Source of the DNA: Arcicella aquatica
GTDB lineage: Bacteria > Bacteroidota > Bacteroidia > Cytophagales > Spirosomataceae
Assembly: GCF_034928825.1 (NCBI RefSeq)
Contig: NZ_JAYFUL010000002.1
Coordinates: 1-64,000 of the forward strand
Direction of reading: 5' to 3'
Length of the DNA: 64,000 nucleotides
In this document: piece after piece, positions 8,551 to 17,411 of the stretch
Layout of the letters: each line of letters opens with the position of its first letter
Numbering within the stretch: position 1 is the first letter of the stretch
Position numbers and translations under genes: made by a program
The notes under the pieces: generated by a model
The model's database searches: none
Seen by the model: only the letters and a program-made list of their open reading frames with translations
What the model was told of the DNA's origin: nothing

Positions 8551-11397
8551 TTACTTAAACTTATAGCTAAAAGTAAGATTCGGAGTAAAGCCCAAATAAT
8601 TTACATCAGTGATAGACAAGTACTTGTTACCTGTAGTTTCGTCTGTAACAGTCTGGTATTTTTTGTACCAAACGTTTGTTTTTCCATAAACGTTAAACAC
8701 TGAAAGACCAATACTACCATGTCCAAAATTATACGTAGCCGATATATCTAAACGGTGTGATGCTGGTAAGCGATTACCGTTAGTGATAGATGGGTCTGTA
8801 AAGTCTTTTTCTGTTCCGTCAAGTAATTTTACTGTATATCCTCCTACAATTGAAGTATAAGGTTTTCCTGAGGCATAAATCCAAGTAGCGGCTAGATCCC
8901 AACGTCCCATTTTATATATATTGACAGACTTAAATTCATGTCTTACGTCAAAGTTTGAAGGGAATGAGTTAGCAGAAAACTGTGCAATGTATTTATCCGA
9001 ATGAGCAAAAGTATAACCTACCCAACCAGTATAGTCACCGAACTTCTTCTGAACCAAAAAGTCGATACCTTTTACTTTACCAGTACCATTAAAGAAAGTT
9101 TCGTTAGCAATTAAACCACGACCAATCTGTGGCGCAAAACGAAGCGTATAACGCGTATCATTCTGAATATCTTTATAATATCCTTCAACATCAAACAGAT
9201 AATCATTCAATTCATAACTCAATCCAAATATATAATGTGTTGAAGAGGTAACTGGCAGATAAGAATCATTAGCCAATACCCAGAAATTACGGCTACCATT
9301 AGAAATATCTTCTCTTTCAACTTGTTTCGCAAATTGATAATAAATACCCCAAGCTCCTTTGAATTTCAAACGGTCGTTTACCGCATAAGTACCTGATAAT
9401 CTTGGTTCAAAATAGTTTTTACCAGTAACATCAAAATAGTTAGCTCTAATACCTCCTTTTAAAACAAGTTTGTTATCAAATAATTTTAATTGGTCTTGCA
9501 AGTACGCTGTTAACAAGCTTCCTTTATCGTTTTTAGCAATAATAACTGTTGTATCATTTTGGCTATTTGAGTATTGAATATTCAGCCTTGTAGCTTGGAT
9601 ACCAAACGCCAACTGATTGCTCTTAGAAGTGTTATATTCAATATCTGTTTTAGCAGAAAAGTCTTTTAAGTCATTACTTTCTATCGAACCAAATTTAACA
9701 GTAGTCGTTTCATTATTTCTTACAAAACTATTTACACTTGTGTTATCTCTTCCACTGAAGAAGTTAGAATAACTTATCAAAGTGTTTGTATAGAATTTAT
9801 CACTCCATTTTTTAGACCATTTCAAACTTGTTCCTGTATTACCCCATTTAGAAAGGTCGGTGTTATTAAAACCACCTCCGCCACCACCAAAGGGTAAGCC
9901 TAAATTCTGAGAGTTATCTAAATAATCTTCTCCGTTATAAATACTCAAACTTATATTTTCATTCTCAGATGGTTTAAAAGTCACTTTACCATTCAAGTCA
10001 TAAAAATATGATGTGGCAGTTTGTGCACTCTGCGCACTCCTGAAACCTCCGCCAAAACCACCGCCTTGTGTAGTGGTAGTACTTGAGTTAAAGGTATTAA
10101 AGATTTTATTATACAAAGGACCTGCCCATGAACGACGACCTGCTACTGAGAAAGTTATCTTTTTATCTTTAGTAACTGGTCCTTCAGCCCATACATTCGC
10201 ACTGATTAAGCTTAAATCTCCACCAAAGTTAAATTCTCTTTTATTACCATCTTTACTGGTAATCTCTACCACTGATGAAATTCTTCCTCCGAATTTGGCA
10301 TCAAAACCACCTTTATAAAGCTGAACATCTTTGATTGGGTTTGAGTTGAAAGCCGAGAAGAACCCGTAAAGGTGATCTACATAATAAACGGTAAATCCAT
10401 CATAAAGCACAAGGTTTTGATCGGGCGTACCACCACGCACATACAAACCAGAAGAAGACTGGTTGGCAGCACTAATCCCTGGCATTAGCTGGAAAGAACG
10501 GAAAATATCTTTTTCCCCAACGTTTGGTAATTTAGCAATATTACGTGGAGTCATTTTAAACATACCGATGGTTTCGGCAGCTTTCAATACCTCCGTTTTT
10601 TCCCCTTTTACAACTACTTCATCTAATTCTGTATTATCAGGCTCCATTTCGATGGTAATACCACTAATAGGCGCATCTGGAACAAGTTTAATTGTAGTAG
10701 TTACATAACCAATATAACTCAAAATTAACGTAGTCGTATCTGTCGGAACTTTCAAGAGTGTAAAATAACCATCCACGTTGGTTTGTGTACCCGTTTTCTT
10801 ACTCTTAATCATGATATTCACGAAGGGAAGCGGCTCAGCAGAACGTGCGTCAAGGATTTTACCTGTGAAGGTAAAGTCAAATTTAGTAGCTGGTTTTAAA
10901 GCAGCCTGACGGCGAGTTGTTTGTGGAATCGCTTCAATCGCAAGACGATTAACAGAAAGTTGCGGAGTAGTACCATTTGTACTTGGAGCCTTGATGGCAG
11001 CATCAGCAATAGCAGGTGCAGGCACTGCTGAGTTACCACCATAGTAAGTACCACTATTATAGCTACTCTTTATATACACCTTCTGTGTTTTAGGAACAAT
11101 ATGCACTAATTGGTTATCATCCACATAGAATTTCAGACCCGATCCTTTTAAAAGTCCTCTCATTCCAGTTTCCAATGTCATATTATCAAACCAGTAACTT
11201 GCATATAAACCTTTAATTTTAGTGGGGTCATAAATAAATTTAGCGCCTGATTTTGCTTCTAAGTCTGCTAGAATTTCAGCTAAGGGGCGATTATTATAGA
11301 ATTCATCTTTGATAGTAATCCCAGTAGTTGTTGTAACCTGCGAAAATACCTTCACTGAGAATAGTATTAAAGTGGTTAATAGAAAAAGTTTTTTCAT
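8551..11397 (-). CDS. TonB-dependent outer-membrane receptor with STN domain
   Basis: 948 residues. Order of parts: signal peptide (1-19), STN secretin/TonB N-terminal domain (about 26-100), a linker rich in Ala/Pro/Thr, a carboxypeptidase-regulatory-like domain (about 173-262), plug domain containing KLPNVGEKDIFRSFQLMPG and YVRGGTPDQNLVLYDG, then the 22-strand barrel ending in FSYKFK. The substrate is not evident. Receptors with STN domains usually signal inward, yet no sigma/anti-sigma pair is adjacent. Two glycine-rich loops (GGGFGGGF and FGGGGGGF) interrupt barrel loops. The DUF4249 lipoprotein follows directly. Confidence 0.9.
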   Translation of the reverse strand: MKKLFLLTTLILFSVKVFSQVTTTTGITIKDEFYNNRPLAEILADLEAKSGAKFIYDPTKIKGLYASYWFDNMTLETGMRGLLKGSGLKFYVDDNQLVHIVPKTQKVYIKSSYNSGTYYGGNSAVPAPAIADAAIKAPSTNGTTPQLSVNRLAIEAIPQTTRRQAALKPATKFDFTFTGKILDARSAEPLPFVNIMIKSKKTGTQTNVDGYFTLLKVPTDTTTLILSYIGYVTTTIKLVPDAPISGITIEMEPDNTELDEVVVKGEKTEVLKAAETIGMFKMTPRNIAKLPNVGEKDIFRSFQLMPGISAANQSSSGLYVRGGTPDQNLVLYDGFTVYYVDHLYGFFSAFNSNPIKDVQLYKGGFDAKFGGRISSVVEITSKDGNKREFNFGGDLSLISANVWAEGPVTKDKKITFSVAGRRSWAGPLYNKIFNTFNSSTTTTQGGGFGGGFRSAQSAQTATSYFYDLNGKVTFKPSENENISLSIYNGEDYLDNSQNLGLPFGGGGGGFNNTDLSKWGNTGTSLKWSKKWSDKFYTNTLISYSNFFSGRDNTSVNSFVRNNETTTVKFGSIESNDLKDFSAKTDIEYNTSKSNQLAFGIQATRLNIQYSNSQNDTTVIIAKNDKGSLLTAYLQDQLKLFDNKLVLKGGIRANYFDVTGKNYFEPRLSGTYAVNDRLKFKGAWGIYYQFAKQVEREDISNGSRNFWVLANDSYLPVTSSTHYIFGLSYELNDYLFDVEGYYKDIQNDTRYTLRFAPQIGRGLIANETFFNGTGKVKGIDFLVQKKFGDYTGWVGYTFAHSDKYIAQFSANSFPSNFDVRHEFKSVNIYKMGRWDLAATWIYASGKPYTSIVGGYTVKLLDGTEKDFTDPSITNGNRLPASHRLDISATYNFGHGSIGLSVFNVYGKTNVWYKKYQTVTDETTGNKYLSITDVNYLGFTPNLTFSYKFK

Positions 11398-11558
11398 GAA
11401 ATACAGTTGGTTAATCCGAAGTACAAAGTTAGGGCAATCTTCTCATAAATTGCCACATACTTAAGAATACATCAAATAGACCTCTATTATTGTGGAATAG
11501 TTGCGTTAAAAATTGTTAAAAGCCTATGATTTGATATGAAATCGAGAAATGTGTATAC

Positions 11559-12272
11559 TTATTGACCTATGATTTTGAAAAAGCCTTCAGAATAACTTTC
11601 GCTGATTGGAATTTGAGCATTGCCGATTTTAATCTTTAAATTTCTGATAGATTCTATTTTATCAAGCGAAACAATAAAAGATTTGTGTACTCTAAAACAA
11701 TCGGGCGTTGGCAATTTCTCCTCGATGGCTTTCATCGTCATTCTTGTTACGATGGGCTTGGTAGAAGTAGAAATGTAGATTTTAATATAGTCTTTTAATC
11801 CTTCAATATAAGTAATTTCTGATACCCTGATTTTTACCAATGAATAATCTGCATTCACAAAAATAGCAGAGATTTTATCTTCATGAATTTCTTCTGAAAC
11901 CTGAGGCTTGTTTTTTAAAGTATATAGTTCAAAAGCTTTATTAACAGCTTTTAGGAATCTCTCAAAATCAATAGGCTTTAGGAGGTAATCTACCACATCT
12001 AACTCAAATCCCTCTAGTGCATACTGTTTATAAGCCGTTACAAAAATTACCATCGGCTTATTTTTCAGGCTATGCAAAAACTGCACACCAGTGATGCCTG
12101 GCATTTGTATATCCAAGAATATTAAGTCTATTTCTTCATTTTGCACAACTTCGATGGCATCAAAAGCATTTTTACAACGTTTTACCAATTTCAAAAATGG
12201 CACTTTGTTGATATTATCCTCAAGTAAATCAAGGGCTAGATTTTCATCATCTACGGCAATACAATTAAGCAT
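11559..12272 (-). CDS. LytTR-family response regulator
   Basis: 237 residues from the ATG at 12272; a TTG six bases upstream is also in frame. The receiver domain (1-120) has the acidic pair Asp8-Asp9, phospho-acceptor Asp54 in IFLDIQMPG, and Lys in LLKPIDF. A LytTR DNA-binding domain follows (about 140-237) with FVNADYSLVKIRVSEITYIEG and the FRVHKSFIVSLDKI segment typical of the family. It lies 105 bases downstream of the histidine-kinase gene. It presumably regulates transcription by binding a pair of direct repeats; targets are not visible. Confidence 0.9.
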   Translation of the reverse strand: MLNCIAVDDENLALDLLEDNINKVPFLKLVKRCKNAFDAIEVVQNEEIDLIFLDIQMPGITGVQFLHSLKNKPMVIFVTAYKQYALEGFELDVVDYLLKPIDFERFLKAVNKAFELYTLKNKPQVSEEIHEDKISAIFVNADYSLVKIRVSEITYIEGLKDYIKIYISTSTKPIVTRMTMKAIEEKLPTPDCFRVHKSFIVSLDKIESIRNLKIKIGNAQIPISESYSEGFFKIIGQ

Positions 12273-12377
12273 AAGCAATTTTATTTATTACACGTTTTCC
12301 CCTAAAATAGGATTAAATCATGTCTTATCTAACATCAAAGATACTCTTTTTGTTGATTGTAACATTACAAAAACTAA

Positions 12378-13439
12378 TTAAGCATCGTCATCTTTACGAA
12401 TAATGATGAGCTTTATTTTGTAATAATCGGCCTCGTCTTTAATAATTAATTGATGGTTCTCTGGATAAAGTAATTCTAATCTTCGTTTTACGTTGGTTAG
12501 CCCAATACCCGAAGCATCATCCTTTTTTTCCTGAAATTGACGATTCACCTTATTACTTACCTCAAATGTCAGGCTGTTTTTTTCTGTGGTCAATACAATA
12601 TCAATGGTTGGATTGATAATCATACCCACACCATGTTTAAACGAGTTCTCTACAAATGGAATCAATAACATAGGTTCTATCGTTTGGTTCTTATCTAAAT
12701 CACCCACTTGAAAATTAATAGCAATATCGTCTCCAAAGCGTAATTGCTGTAGTTCAATATAAGCTCTGAGGTATTGATATTCCCTTTCTAAGGTCACCAT
12801 GGCATCATCAGATTCATATAGCATATAGCGCATCAAATCTGATAGTTTTACGACTACAGGTTCTACTTTTTCTGGTTTTCTTCTTGAGAGTGAAACAATG
12901 CTATTTAATACATTAAAAATAAAATGCGGGCTAATTTGAGAGCGTAAAAAGGATAGTTCAGACTTCAGTCTTTCATTTTCTTGTTCTTTTTTAGACTTTT
13001 CGTCTTCCATGCTATCTGATACAATCCGATATGATGTACTGATGGCTAAAAAGAAAAGCAATTGAAAGGTAAAACCCGTTTTGGGGATTGTTCGTGCATT
13101 AAAAAAAGTGTTTTTGATAATTCCGTTTAGAAAAAACACCGCAACTATCAAACAAACAATAGAAAGCAAATACCATCCAATGCCTTTAACTTTTAAAATC
13201 TTGGGAATCAAAAAATTGCTATTCAGGTAAAAAAATGGAATATTCAATAAGGTAAAGACTGCAAAGAAAATAGTAATAGATACCCTTGGTGGCGGCGGCG
13301 GACGGTGAATAATTGCCCGAGCAGGTTCAGCATTTTGTGCTTGAAGTATAAACGGTAATGCCAGCATAAAAGCCCAAAAAGCAATATGAAGAAATATAAT
13401 TTGATATTTTGATAAATTATTTTTGGTCATTTTAGACAT
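12378..13439 (-). CDS. LytS/YehU-type sensor histidine kinase
   Basis: 353 residues. Four hydrophobic segments lie in the first 140 residues, with a proline-rich loop (HRPPPPPRVS, about 45-54) after the first. A coiled segment (145-165) leads to the His_kinase domain with phospho-acceptor His172 in ISPHFIFNVLNS, and a C-terminal GHKL ATPase with LLIPFVENSFKHG and ASGIGLTNVKRRL. It is the cognate kinase of the LytTR regulator that follows. The sensed signal is unknown. Confidence 0.9.
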   Translation of the reverse strand: MSKMTKNNLSKYQIIFLHIAFWAFMLALPFILQAQNAEPARAIIHRPPPPPRVSITIFFAVFTLLNIPFFYLNSNFLIPKILKVKGIGWYLLSIVCLIVAVFFLNGIIKNTFFNARTIPKTGFTFQLLFFLAISTSYRIVSDSMEDEKSKKEQENERLKSELSFLRSQISPHFIFNVLNSIVSLSRRKPEKVEPVVVKLSDLMRYMLYESDDAMVTLEREYQYLRAYIELQQLRFGDDIAINFQVGDLDKNQTIEPMLLIPFVENSFKHGVGMIINPTIDIVLTTEKNSLTFEVSNKVNRQFQEKKDDASGIGLTNVKRRLELLYPENHQLIIKDEADYYKIKLIIIRKDDDA

Positions 13440-13540
13440 TCATTTATTAGCAATCACTCCTTAAAAAAAGCCTTATAAAAGAGAGACTTAGACAAATTTA
13501 ATTAAAGATAAACTGTTAAAAAATATAATGGTATATTCCG

Positions 13541-13548
13541 TAAATTTG
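13541..13548 (+). promoter_or_regulatory. Candidate -7 box for the YHS-domain gene
   Basis: TAAATTTG matches the Bacteroidota sigma-A -7 consensus TAnnTTTG. It lies 79 bases before the ATG at 13627, placing transcription start near 13555. No clear -33 TTTG is seen. Confidence 0.4.
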
Positions 13549-13626
13549 TGCAGACCATTCACCTCATAAAAGCGACCATTGAAAATTAGATATGCTTTTT
13601 AGTAAAAACGATAATCAAATACAGGA

Positions 13627-13899
13627 ATGAAGAAATTAATCATCACCACAGTTACTTTTTTAGCATTTGTCCATAGCGGCTATTCTCAAGAAAAGCCAGC
13701 AAAAGTTGTTAAGGGACACATCAGCAAAATAAAAAAAGAGGTAGTGTTAGAAGAGGGCAAAGACCCTATTTGTAAAATGCATGTAGAAAAAGATGCCAAA
13801 CATACTTCTACTTATCAAGGCAAAAAAGTTAGTTTTTGTAGTGTAGTTTGCAAAGAAATGTTTGATAAGAATCCCGAAAAATATGCTGTTAAACATTAA
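13627..13899 (+). CDS. Secreted YHS-domain protein
   Basis: 90 residues. A signal peptide (1-20, ending GYSQ) precedes a lysine-rich linker and one YHS domain from about residue 45: DPICKMHVEKDAKHTSTYQG, then FCSVVCKEMFDKNPEKY. The CxMxV opening and the Phe-Cys-x3-Cys pair are the metal-binding residues expected of YHS domains found near copper or other metal-handling proteins. Here it stands alone between the sensor kinase and two small genes, so a periplasmic metal-binding role is inferred from the domain only. Confidence 0.8.
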   Translation: MKKLIITTVTFLAFVHSGYSQEKPAKVVKGHISKIKKEVVLEEGKDPICKMHVEKDAKHTSTYQGKKVSFCSVVCKEMFDKNPEKYAVKH

Positions 13900-13929
13900 G
13901 AGCAATAATATTCGTGTTAGTAATTTTGT

Positions 13930-13937
13930 TATATTTG
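13930..13937 (+). promoter_or_regulatory. Candidate -7 box for the small helical gene pair
   Basis: TATATTTG fits TAnnTTTG and lies 48 bases upstream of the ATG at 13985, a sensible 5' UTR length for this phylum. The -33 region has TTAG but no full TTTG. Confidence 0.45.
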
Positions 13938-13984
13938 TTTAACATCTCTTTTGTATAGTTTCTGACCTTAGTACTACTTAATCT

Positions 13985-14143
13985 ATGAACAAAAAATTAA
14001 AAGTAATGATGCTTGAGGCTGAAAAGAAAGTATATGAGCAAGTCTTAAATAGCCAGCAAGTCTTTCTTAAGGCAACCGAAATAGACGAATTACTTGACTT
14101 AATCTTAGAAATTAACAAACAGTTAGCTGAACTCAAAAAATAA
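13985..14143 (+). CDS. 52-residue predicted helical protein
   Basis: The frame encodes MNKKLKVMMLEAEKKVYEQV and continues to a LELNKQLAELKK-like end, 52 residues in all. It is almost entirely charged and heptad-like, predicting a single long amphipathic helix. Support comes from a -7 box at a proper distance and from the next gene, which starts eight bases after this one stops and is also short and helical. No known family is recognised. It is probably a cytoplasmic small protein, perhaps forming a coiled coil with its neighbour. Confidence 0.55.
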   Translation: MNKKLKVMMLEAEKKVYEQVLNSQQVFLKATEIDELLDLILEINKQLAELKK

Positions 14144-14151
14144 TATTTGTT

Positions 14152-14373
14152 ATGAAGCCTCTTGAAAAACTCAGCGCTATTTTCTTAAAGATAGATAATG
14201 CTCGAAATCCTTCGGAAATTGAAGCTTTAAGTAATGAAGTTGATATAATATTGAAAGAAAATAATGAGCAACCCATAGAAGGAGTTGCTGATTTATTATT
14301 AGAACGAGCTAAATTATTGAAACAAAAAATAACATTGATGAGTCATGACTTTGAGGCAAAATTGGTTCAATAA
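14152..14373 (+). CDS. 73-residue helical protein
   Basis: Reads MKPLEKLSAIFLKIDNARNP and onward; Leu/Ile/Glu/Lys-rich with heptad spacing and no Cys, signal peptide or membrane segment. It contains one likely helix break at NARNPSE, giving a two-helix hairpin. It follows the 52-residue gene by eight bases and is followed by a strong palindromic terminator, so the two form a compact small-gene operon. Function unknown. Confidence 0.65.
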   Translation: MKPLEKLSAIFLKIDNARNPSEIEALSNEVDIILKENNEQPIEGVADLLLERAKLLKQKITLMSHDFEAKLVQ

Positions 14374-14390
14374 ATGAATTCTGATTAAAA

Positions 14391-14430
14391 ACATCCTCTA
14401 AAAAATAAATATTTATTTTTTAGAGGATGT
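14391..14430. terminator. Bidirectional terminator, 20-bp palindrome
   Basis: Perfect arms run from ACATCCTCTA (14391) to TAGAGGATGT (14430), with an AT-rich centre and essentially no loop. T6 follows on the right and an A-run precedes on the left, so it can end both the small-gene operon and the convergent oxidoreductase gene. Confidence 0.85.
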
Positions 14431-14449
14431 TTTTTGTTATCCAACAAAA

Positions 14450-15658
14450 CTAAACTTCCATTTTAGTCCAAACAGCTCCTGCTGCATTTGATTTCAGAAC
14501 GGTGTCAATAAATACCATTCCACGTAAACCTTCTTCAATACCCATAAAATCATGGATTGCTGGGTCGTATCCCGATGAACTAGCAGATTCCCCTTTTAAA
14601 CCACCTGTTGCATTTTTCTGAGCCTCTTCTCCCCATCTTGCTCTCAGTGCATAGGTAAAGTTTCTATAAATATTTGCAAATGTTTCGATGTATCCTTCTG
14701 GGTGTCCTGCTGGCTGCCGAGTATGTGCCTGAGCTGCTTTTGAAAGATTACCCACACCAGTACGAAGGATTCTTGAACCATTTTCTTGATTAGTCAAAAT
14801 CAACGTGTTAGGGTCCATTTGTTTCCATTTCAAACCTCCGAATTCTCCATATATTCTAATGTTCAAATCGTTCTCTTCCCCATTACAGATTTGCGAGTTG
14901 TGTAAAATCCCTTTTGCGCCGTTATCAAAACGTAAAAGCATATTGGCATCATCATCTAGTTGGCGACCTTCCACAAAAATTGTTAAATCAGCACAAATCT
15001 CTGTGATTTTTAAGCCTGTGATATATTCTGCCAAGTTTTCAGCATGCGTACCGATGTCTCCTACTCCGCCTGCCGCACCGCTTCTAGCAGGGTCGGTTCT
15101 CCAAGCAGCCTGTTTTTGACCAGTAGCTTCAACCAATTGTGCTAACCATCCCTGTGGATATTCTACGATTACCTTACGGATTTTACCAATTGCTCCTGCT
15201 TTGATTAATTCACGAGCTTCTTTAACCATTGGATAACCCGAATAGTTATGCGTCAACGCATAAATCAATCCCGACTCTTCAATAATATCTTTTAATAAAT
15301 AGGCTTCTTTTGAATTCAAGGTAGCTGGTTTATCAGATACCACATGAAAACCATTTTCTAATGCCATCTTGGCCGCAGGAAAATGAACATGGTTTGGAGT
15401 AACAATAGAAACGAAGTCCATTCTTTCTCCTTCGGGAAGTGCTTTTTCAGCCAAAATCATTTCTTCAAATGAACCATAAACACGGTCTGGAGAGAGATAA
15501 AGAGCCTCACCTGTCGCTTTTGATTTAGCTGGGTCAGAACTAAATGCTCCGCAAACCAATTCAATTTCGCCATCCAATGCCGCACCACGGCGGTGAACAG
15601 CTCCGATGAAAGCTTCTAAGCTTCCACCAATCATACCCATTCTAACTTTTCTTGCCAT
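14450..15658 (-). CDS. Gfo/Idh/MocA-family oxidoreductase
   Basis: 402 residues from the ATG at 15658; a TTG four codons upstream is also in frame but less likely. The N-terminal Rossmann fold (VRMGMIGGS), the VSIVTPNHVHFPAA segment, and DKPATLN (the Gfo/Idh EKP-type motif with Asp for Glu) identify a NAD(P)-dependent sugar or cyclitol dehydrogenase. GAAGGVGDIGTHAENLAEY carries the expected catalytic His-containing DxGxH. It is divergent from an MFS transporter across a 243-bp region, suggesting a shared regulon for uptake and oxidation of one compound. Exact substrate unknown. Confidence 0.88.
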   Translation of the reverse strand: MARKVRMGMIGGSLEAFIGAVHRRGAALDGEIELVCGAFSSDPAKSKATGEALYLSPDRVYGSFEEMILAEKALPEGERMDFVSIVTPNHVHFPAAKMALENGFHVVSDKPATLNSKEAYLLKDIIEESGLIYALTHNYSGYPMVKEARELIKAGAIGKIRKVIVEYPQGWLAQLVEATGQKQAAWRTDPARSGAAGGVGDIGTHAENLAEYITGLKITEICADLTIFVEGRQLDDDANMLLRFDNGAKGILHNSQICNGEENDLNIRIYGEFGGLKWKQMDPNTLILTNQENGSRILRTGVGNLSKAAQAHTRQPAGHPEGYIETFANIYRNFTYALRARWGEEAQKNATGGLKGESASSSGYDPAIHDFMGIEEGLRGMVFIDTVLKSNAAGAVWTKMEV

Positions 15659-15901
15659 TTTTCGTATCAATCAGTCGGTAAGTAATTATTTATGAATTTT
15701 ATTTATCACAAATTTACCGCATAGTATTTTAATTAAATCCTTTCTTGTGATAAACTAAGTACAAAATTTCATAAAAATACTGATAAGAACTTACAGAGAA
15801 TCTCGAAAAAAATTCGTTTTTTTGATAGATTTTTCTCTGATGATATTTCATAAAACCAAGATTTCTAATTTATTTAACACTTTTTTAATCCCTAATCAAC
15901 T

Positions 15902-17119
15902 ATGTCTCAAATCGTTAACCGCGACAAGCTTTTCCTAGGAAGTTGTTTTGCCTTAATAACCACTGCAATGGCTTTCGGTATCCGCGCTGGTGTTCTTACT
16001 CAACTTGGTGCAGAATTTCAACTTTCGTCACAAGAACTAGGTTACGTAAATCAAATGGCTTTTTTGGGCTTTCCAATCGCTATGATTATTGGTGGTCCTT
16101 TATATAATGCACTTGGCCCTAAAAAAATCATCTGGGTAGCCTTCTTTACCCACGTACTTGGTCTGGTTATGACTATTTTTTCTGGTGGATTCTGGACTTT
16201 ATTAATCTCAACATTCTTTGTTGGATTTGGTAATGGAACCGTTGAAGCCGCTTGTAATCCGATGATTTCTGACATGTATGAAGGAAATGAAAAAACCAAA
16301 ATGTTGAATCGTTTTCACATGTGGTTTCCTGGCGGTATCGTAATCGGAAGTCTTCTTTCTCAATTCATGACTTCTGCTAACATGGGTTGGCAATTACAAA
16401 TTGGAGCAATTTTGATTCCAGCTGTAGGCTATGCATTCTTGTTCTTCGGACAAGCATTTCCTGCTAGTGTAGAGGAAGGTGCGGCATCTACAGGAGAAAA
16501 CCTAAAATCTATGTTATCGCCTTTATACCTTTTCATGCTAGCTTGTATGGCTTTAACAGCTATTTCTGAGTTCGGTCCTGAGCAATGGATTGGTCCAGTT
16601 CTTGGTAAAGCAGGAGCTAGTCCAATGATTATCTTGGCTTTAGTAACAGGATTAATGGCAGTAGGTCGTTATTTTGCTGGTCCTATCGTTCACTCAATCA
16701 ATCCGACAGGTGTATTATTAGCATCGGCAATATTCACAACTATTGGTGTAATTCTATTGAGCCAAGCAACAGGTGGAATGGTTTACGTATCTGCTGTAAT
16801 TTTTGCGGTAGGCGTATGTTATTTCTGGCCAACAATGATTGGCTTTGTAGCTGAAAACTTACCTAGAACTGGAGCATTTGGTCTTTCAATTATGGGTGGT
16901 ATGGGAATGTTTTCTACTTCTATTTTCCAACCAATTATTGGTTCTTGGATAGATGACGAAAAAGTAAAAGCTGCTGAAGCTGGACTTACTGGTGACATTG
17001 CTGAATTAACTGCGGGGCAGGCAACACTTGTTAACATGACGATTTTTCCTGCTATCTTGATTTTTGCATTCATAGGCTTGTATTTCTATATGCGTAAACG
17101 TACTCCTGCATATAAATAA
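15902..17119 (+). CDS. MFS transporter, probably for a sugar or sugar-like substrate
   Basis: 405 residues with 12 hydrophobic segments and no signal peptide. The first half carries GGPLYNALGPKKIIW, the A-motif-like loop between TM2 and TM3, and GFGNGTVEAACNPMISDMY in TM4-5, a pattern of the FucP/sugar-type MFS proteins. A cytoplasmic loop (ASVEEGAASTGENLK) separates the halves. It is divergent from the Gfo/Idh/MocA dehydrogenase and ends at a terminator. Substrate inferred only from that neighbour. Confidence 0.85.
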   Translation: MSQIVNRDKLFLGSCFALITTAMAFGIRAGVLTQLGAEFQLSSQELGYVNQMAFLGFPIAMIIGGPLYNALGPKKIIWVAFFTHVLGLVMTIFSGGFWTLLISTFFVGFGNGTVEAACNPMISDMYEGNEKTKMLNRFHMWFPGGIVIGSLLSQFMTSANMGWQLQIGAILIPAVGYAFLFFGQAFPASVEEGAASTGENLKSMLSPLYLFMLACMALTAISEFGPEQWIGPVLGKAGASPMIILALVTGLMAVGRYFAGPIVHSINPTGVLLASAIFTTIGVILLSQATGGMVYVSAVIFAVGVCYFWPTMIGFVAENLPRTGAFGLSIMGGMGMFSTSIFQPIIGSWIDDEKVKAAEAGLTGDIAELTAGQATLVNMTIFPAILIFAFIGLYFYMRKRTPAYK

Positions 17120-17143
17120 AAGTTTTATCGTTATATCAAAAAC

Positions 17144-17177
17144 AAACCCCACAAATACTTGTTATTCTGTGGGGTTT
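17144..17177 (+). terminator. Terminator after the MFS gene
   Basis: Arms AAACCCCACA and TGTGGGGTTT (17168-17177) form a 10-bp stem with a 14-base loop, followed by a T-rich stretch. It lies 25 bases past the transporter stop. Confidence 0.85.
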
Positions 17178-17182
17178 TCTTT

Positions 17183-17342
17183 GAAGCTATTTAAACTTTC
17201 CCATTCGGATTAAACTAAGTCTTTTAGAATAGCTTGTTCCAAAATTTACTCAACGTAGCGATGCTATGCTTCCCAAATTTTGAAAAAATCAATTCAATAA
17301 TACAATACTTTCGCCTTAGAAACGGAAAGTCTAAACAGCTTC
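17183..17342. mobile_element. 160-bp MITE-like element, copy 1
   Basis: The ends GAAGCTATTTAAACTTTCC and GGAAAGTCTAAACAGCTTC form imperfect 19-bp inverted repeats. An inner inverted pair (CCAAAATTT and AAATTTTG) flanks a GTAGCGATGCTAT core. The same 160 bp recurs at 26738-26897 with about six substitutions. It has no coding capacity. It lies just after a terminator and before the hydrolase gene. No clear target duplication is seen. Confidence 0.8.
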
Positions 17343-17411
17343 TTTGTCATTTTCCCGACTTTTACGTAACAATAAAAGGTTAATATTGATGCATTCATAA
17401 ATTTGAAACTA

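Noticed and set aside
10013..10318. Open frame opposite the TonB receptor gene
   Set aside because: It lies wholly inside the long receptor gene on the other strand, has proline/cysteine-heavy composition and no upstream signals, so it is a shadow of the coding strand.
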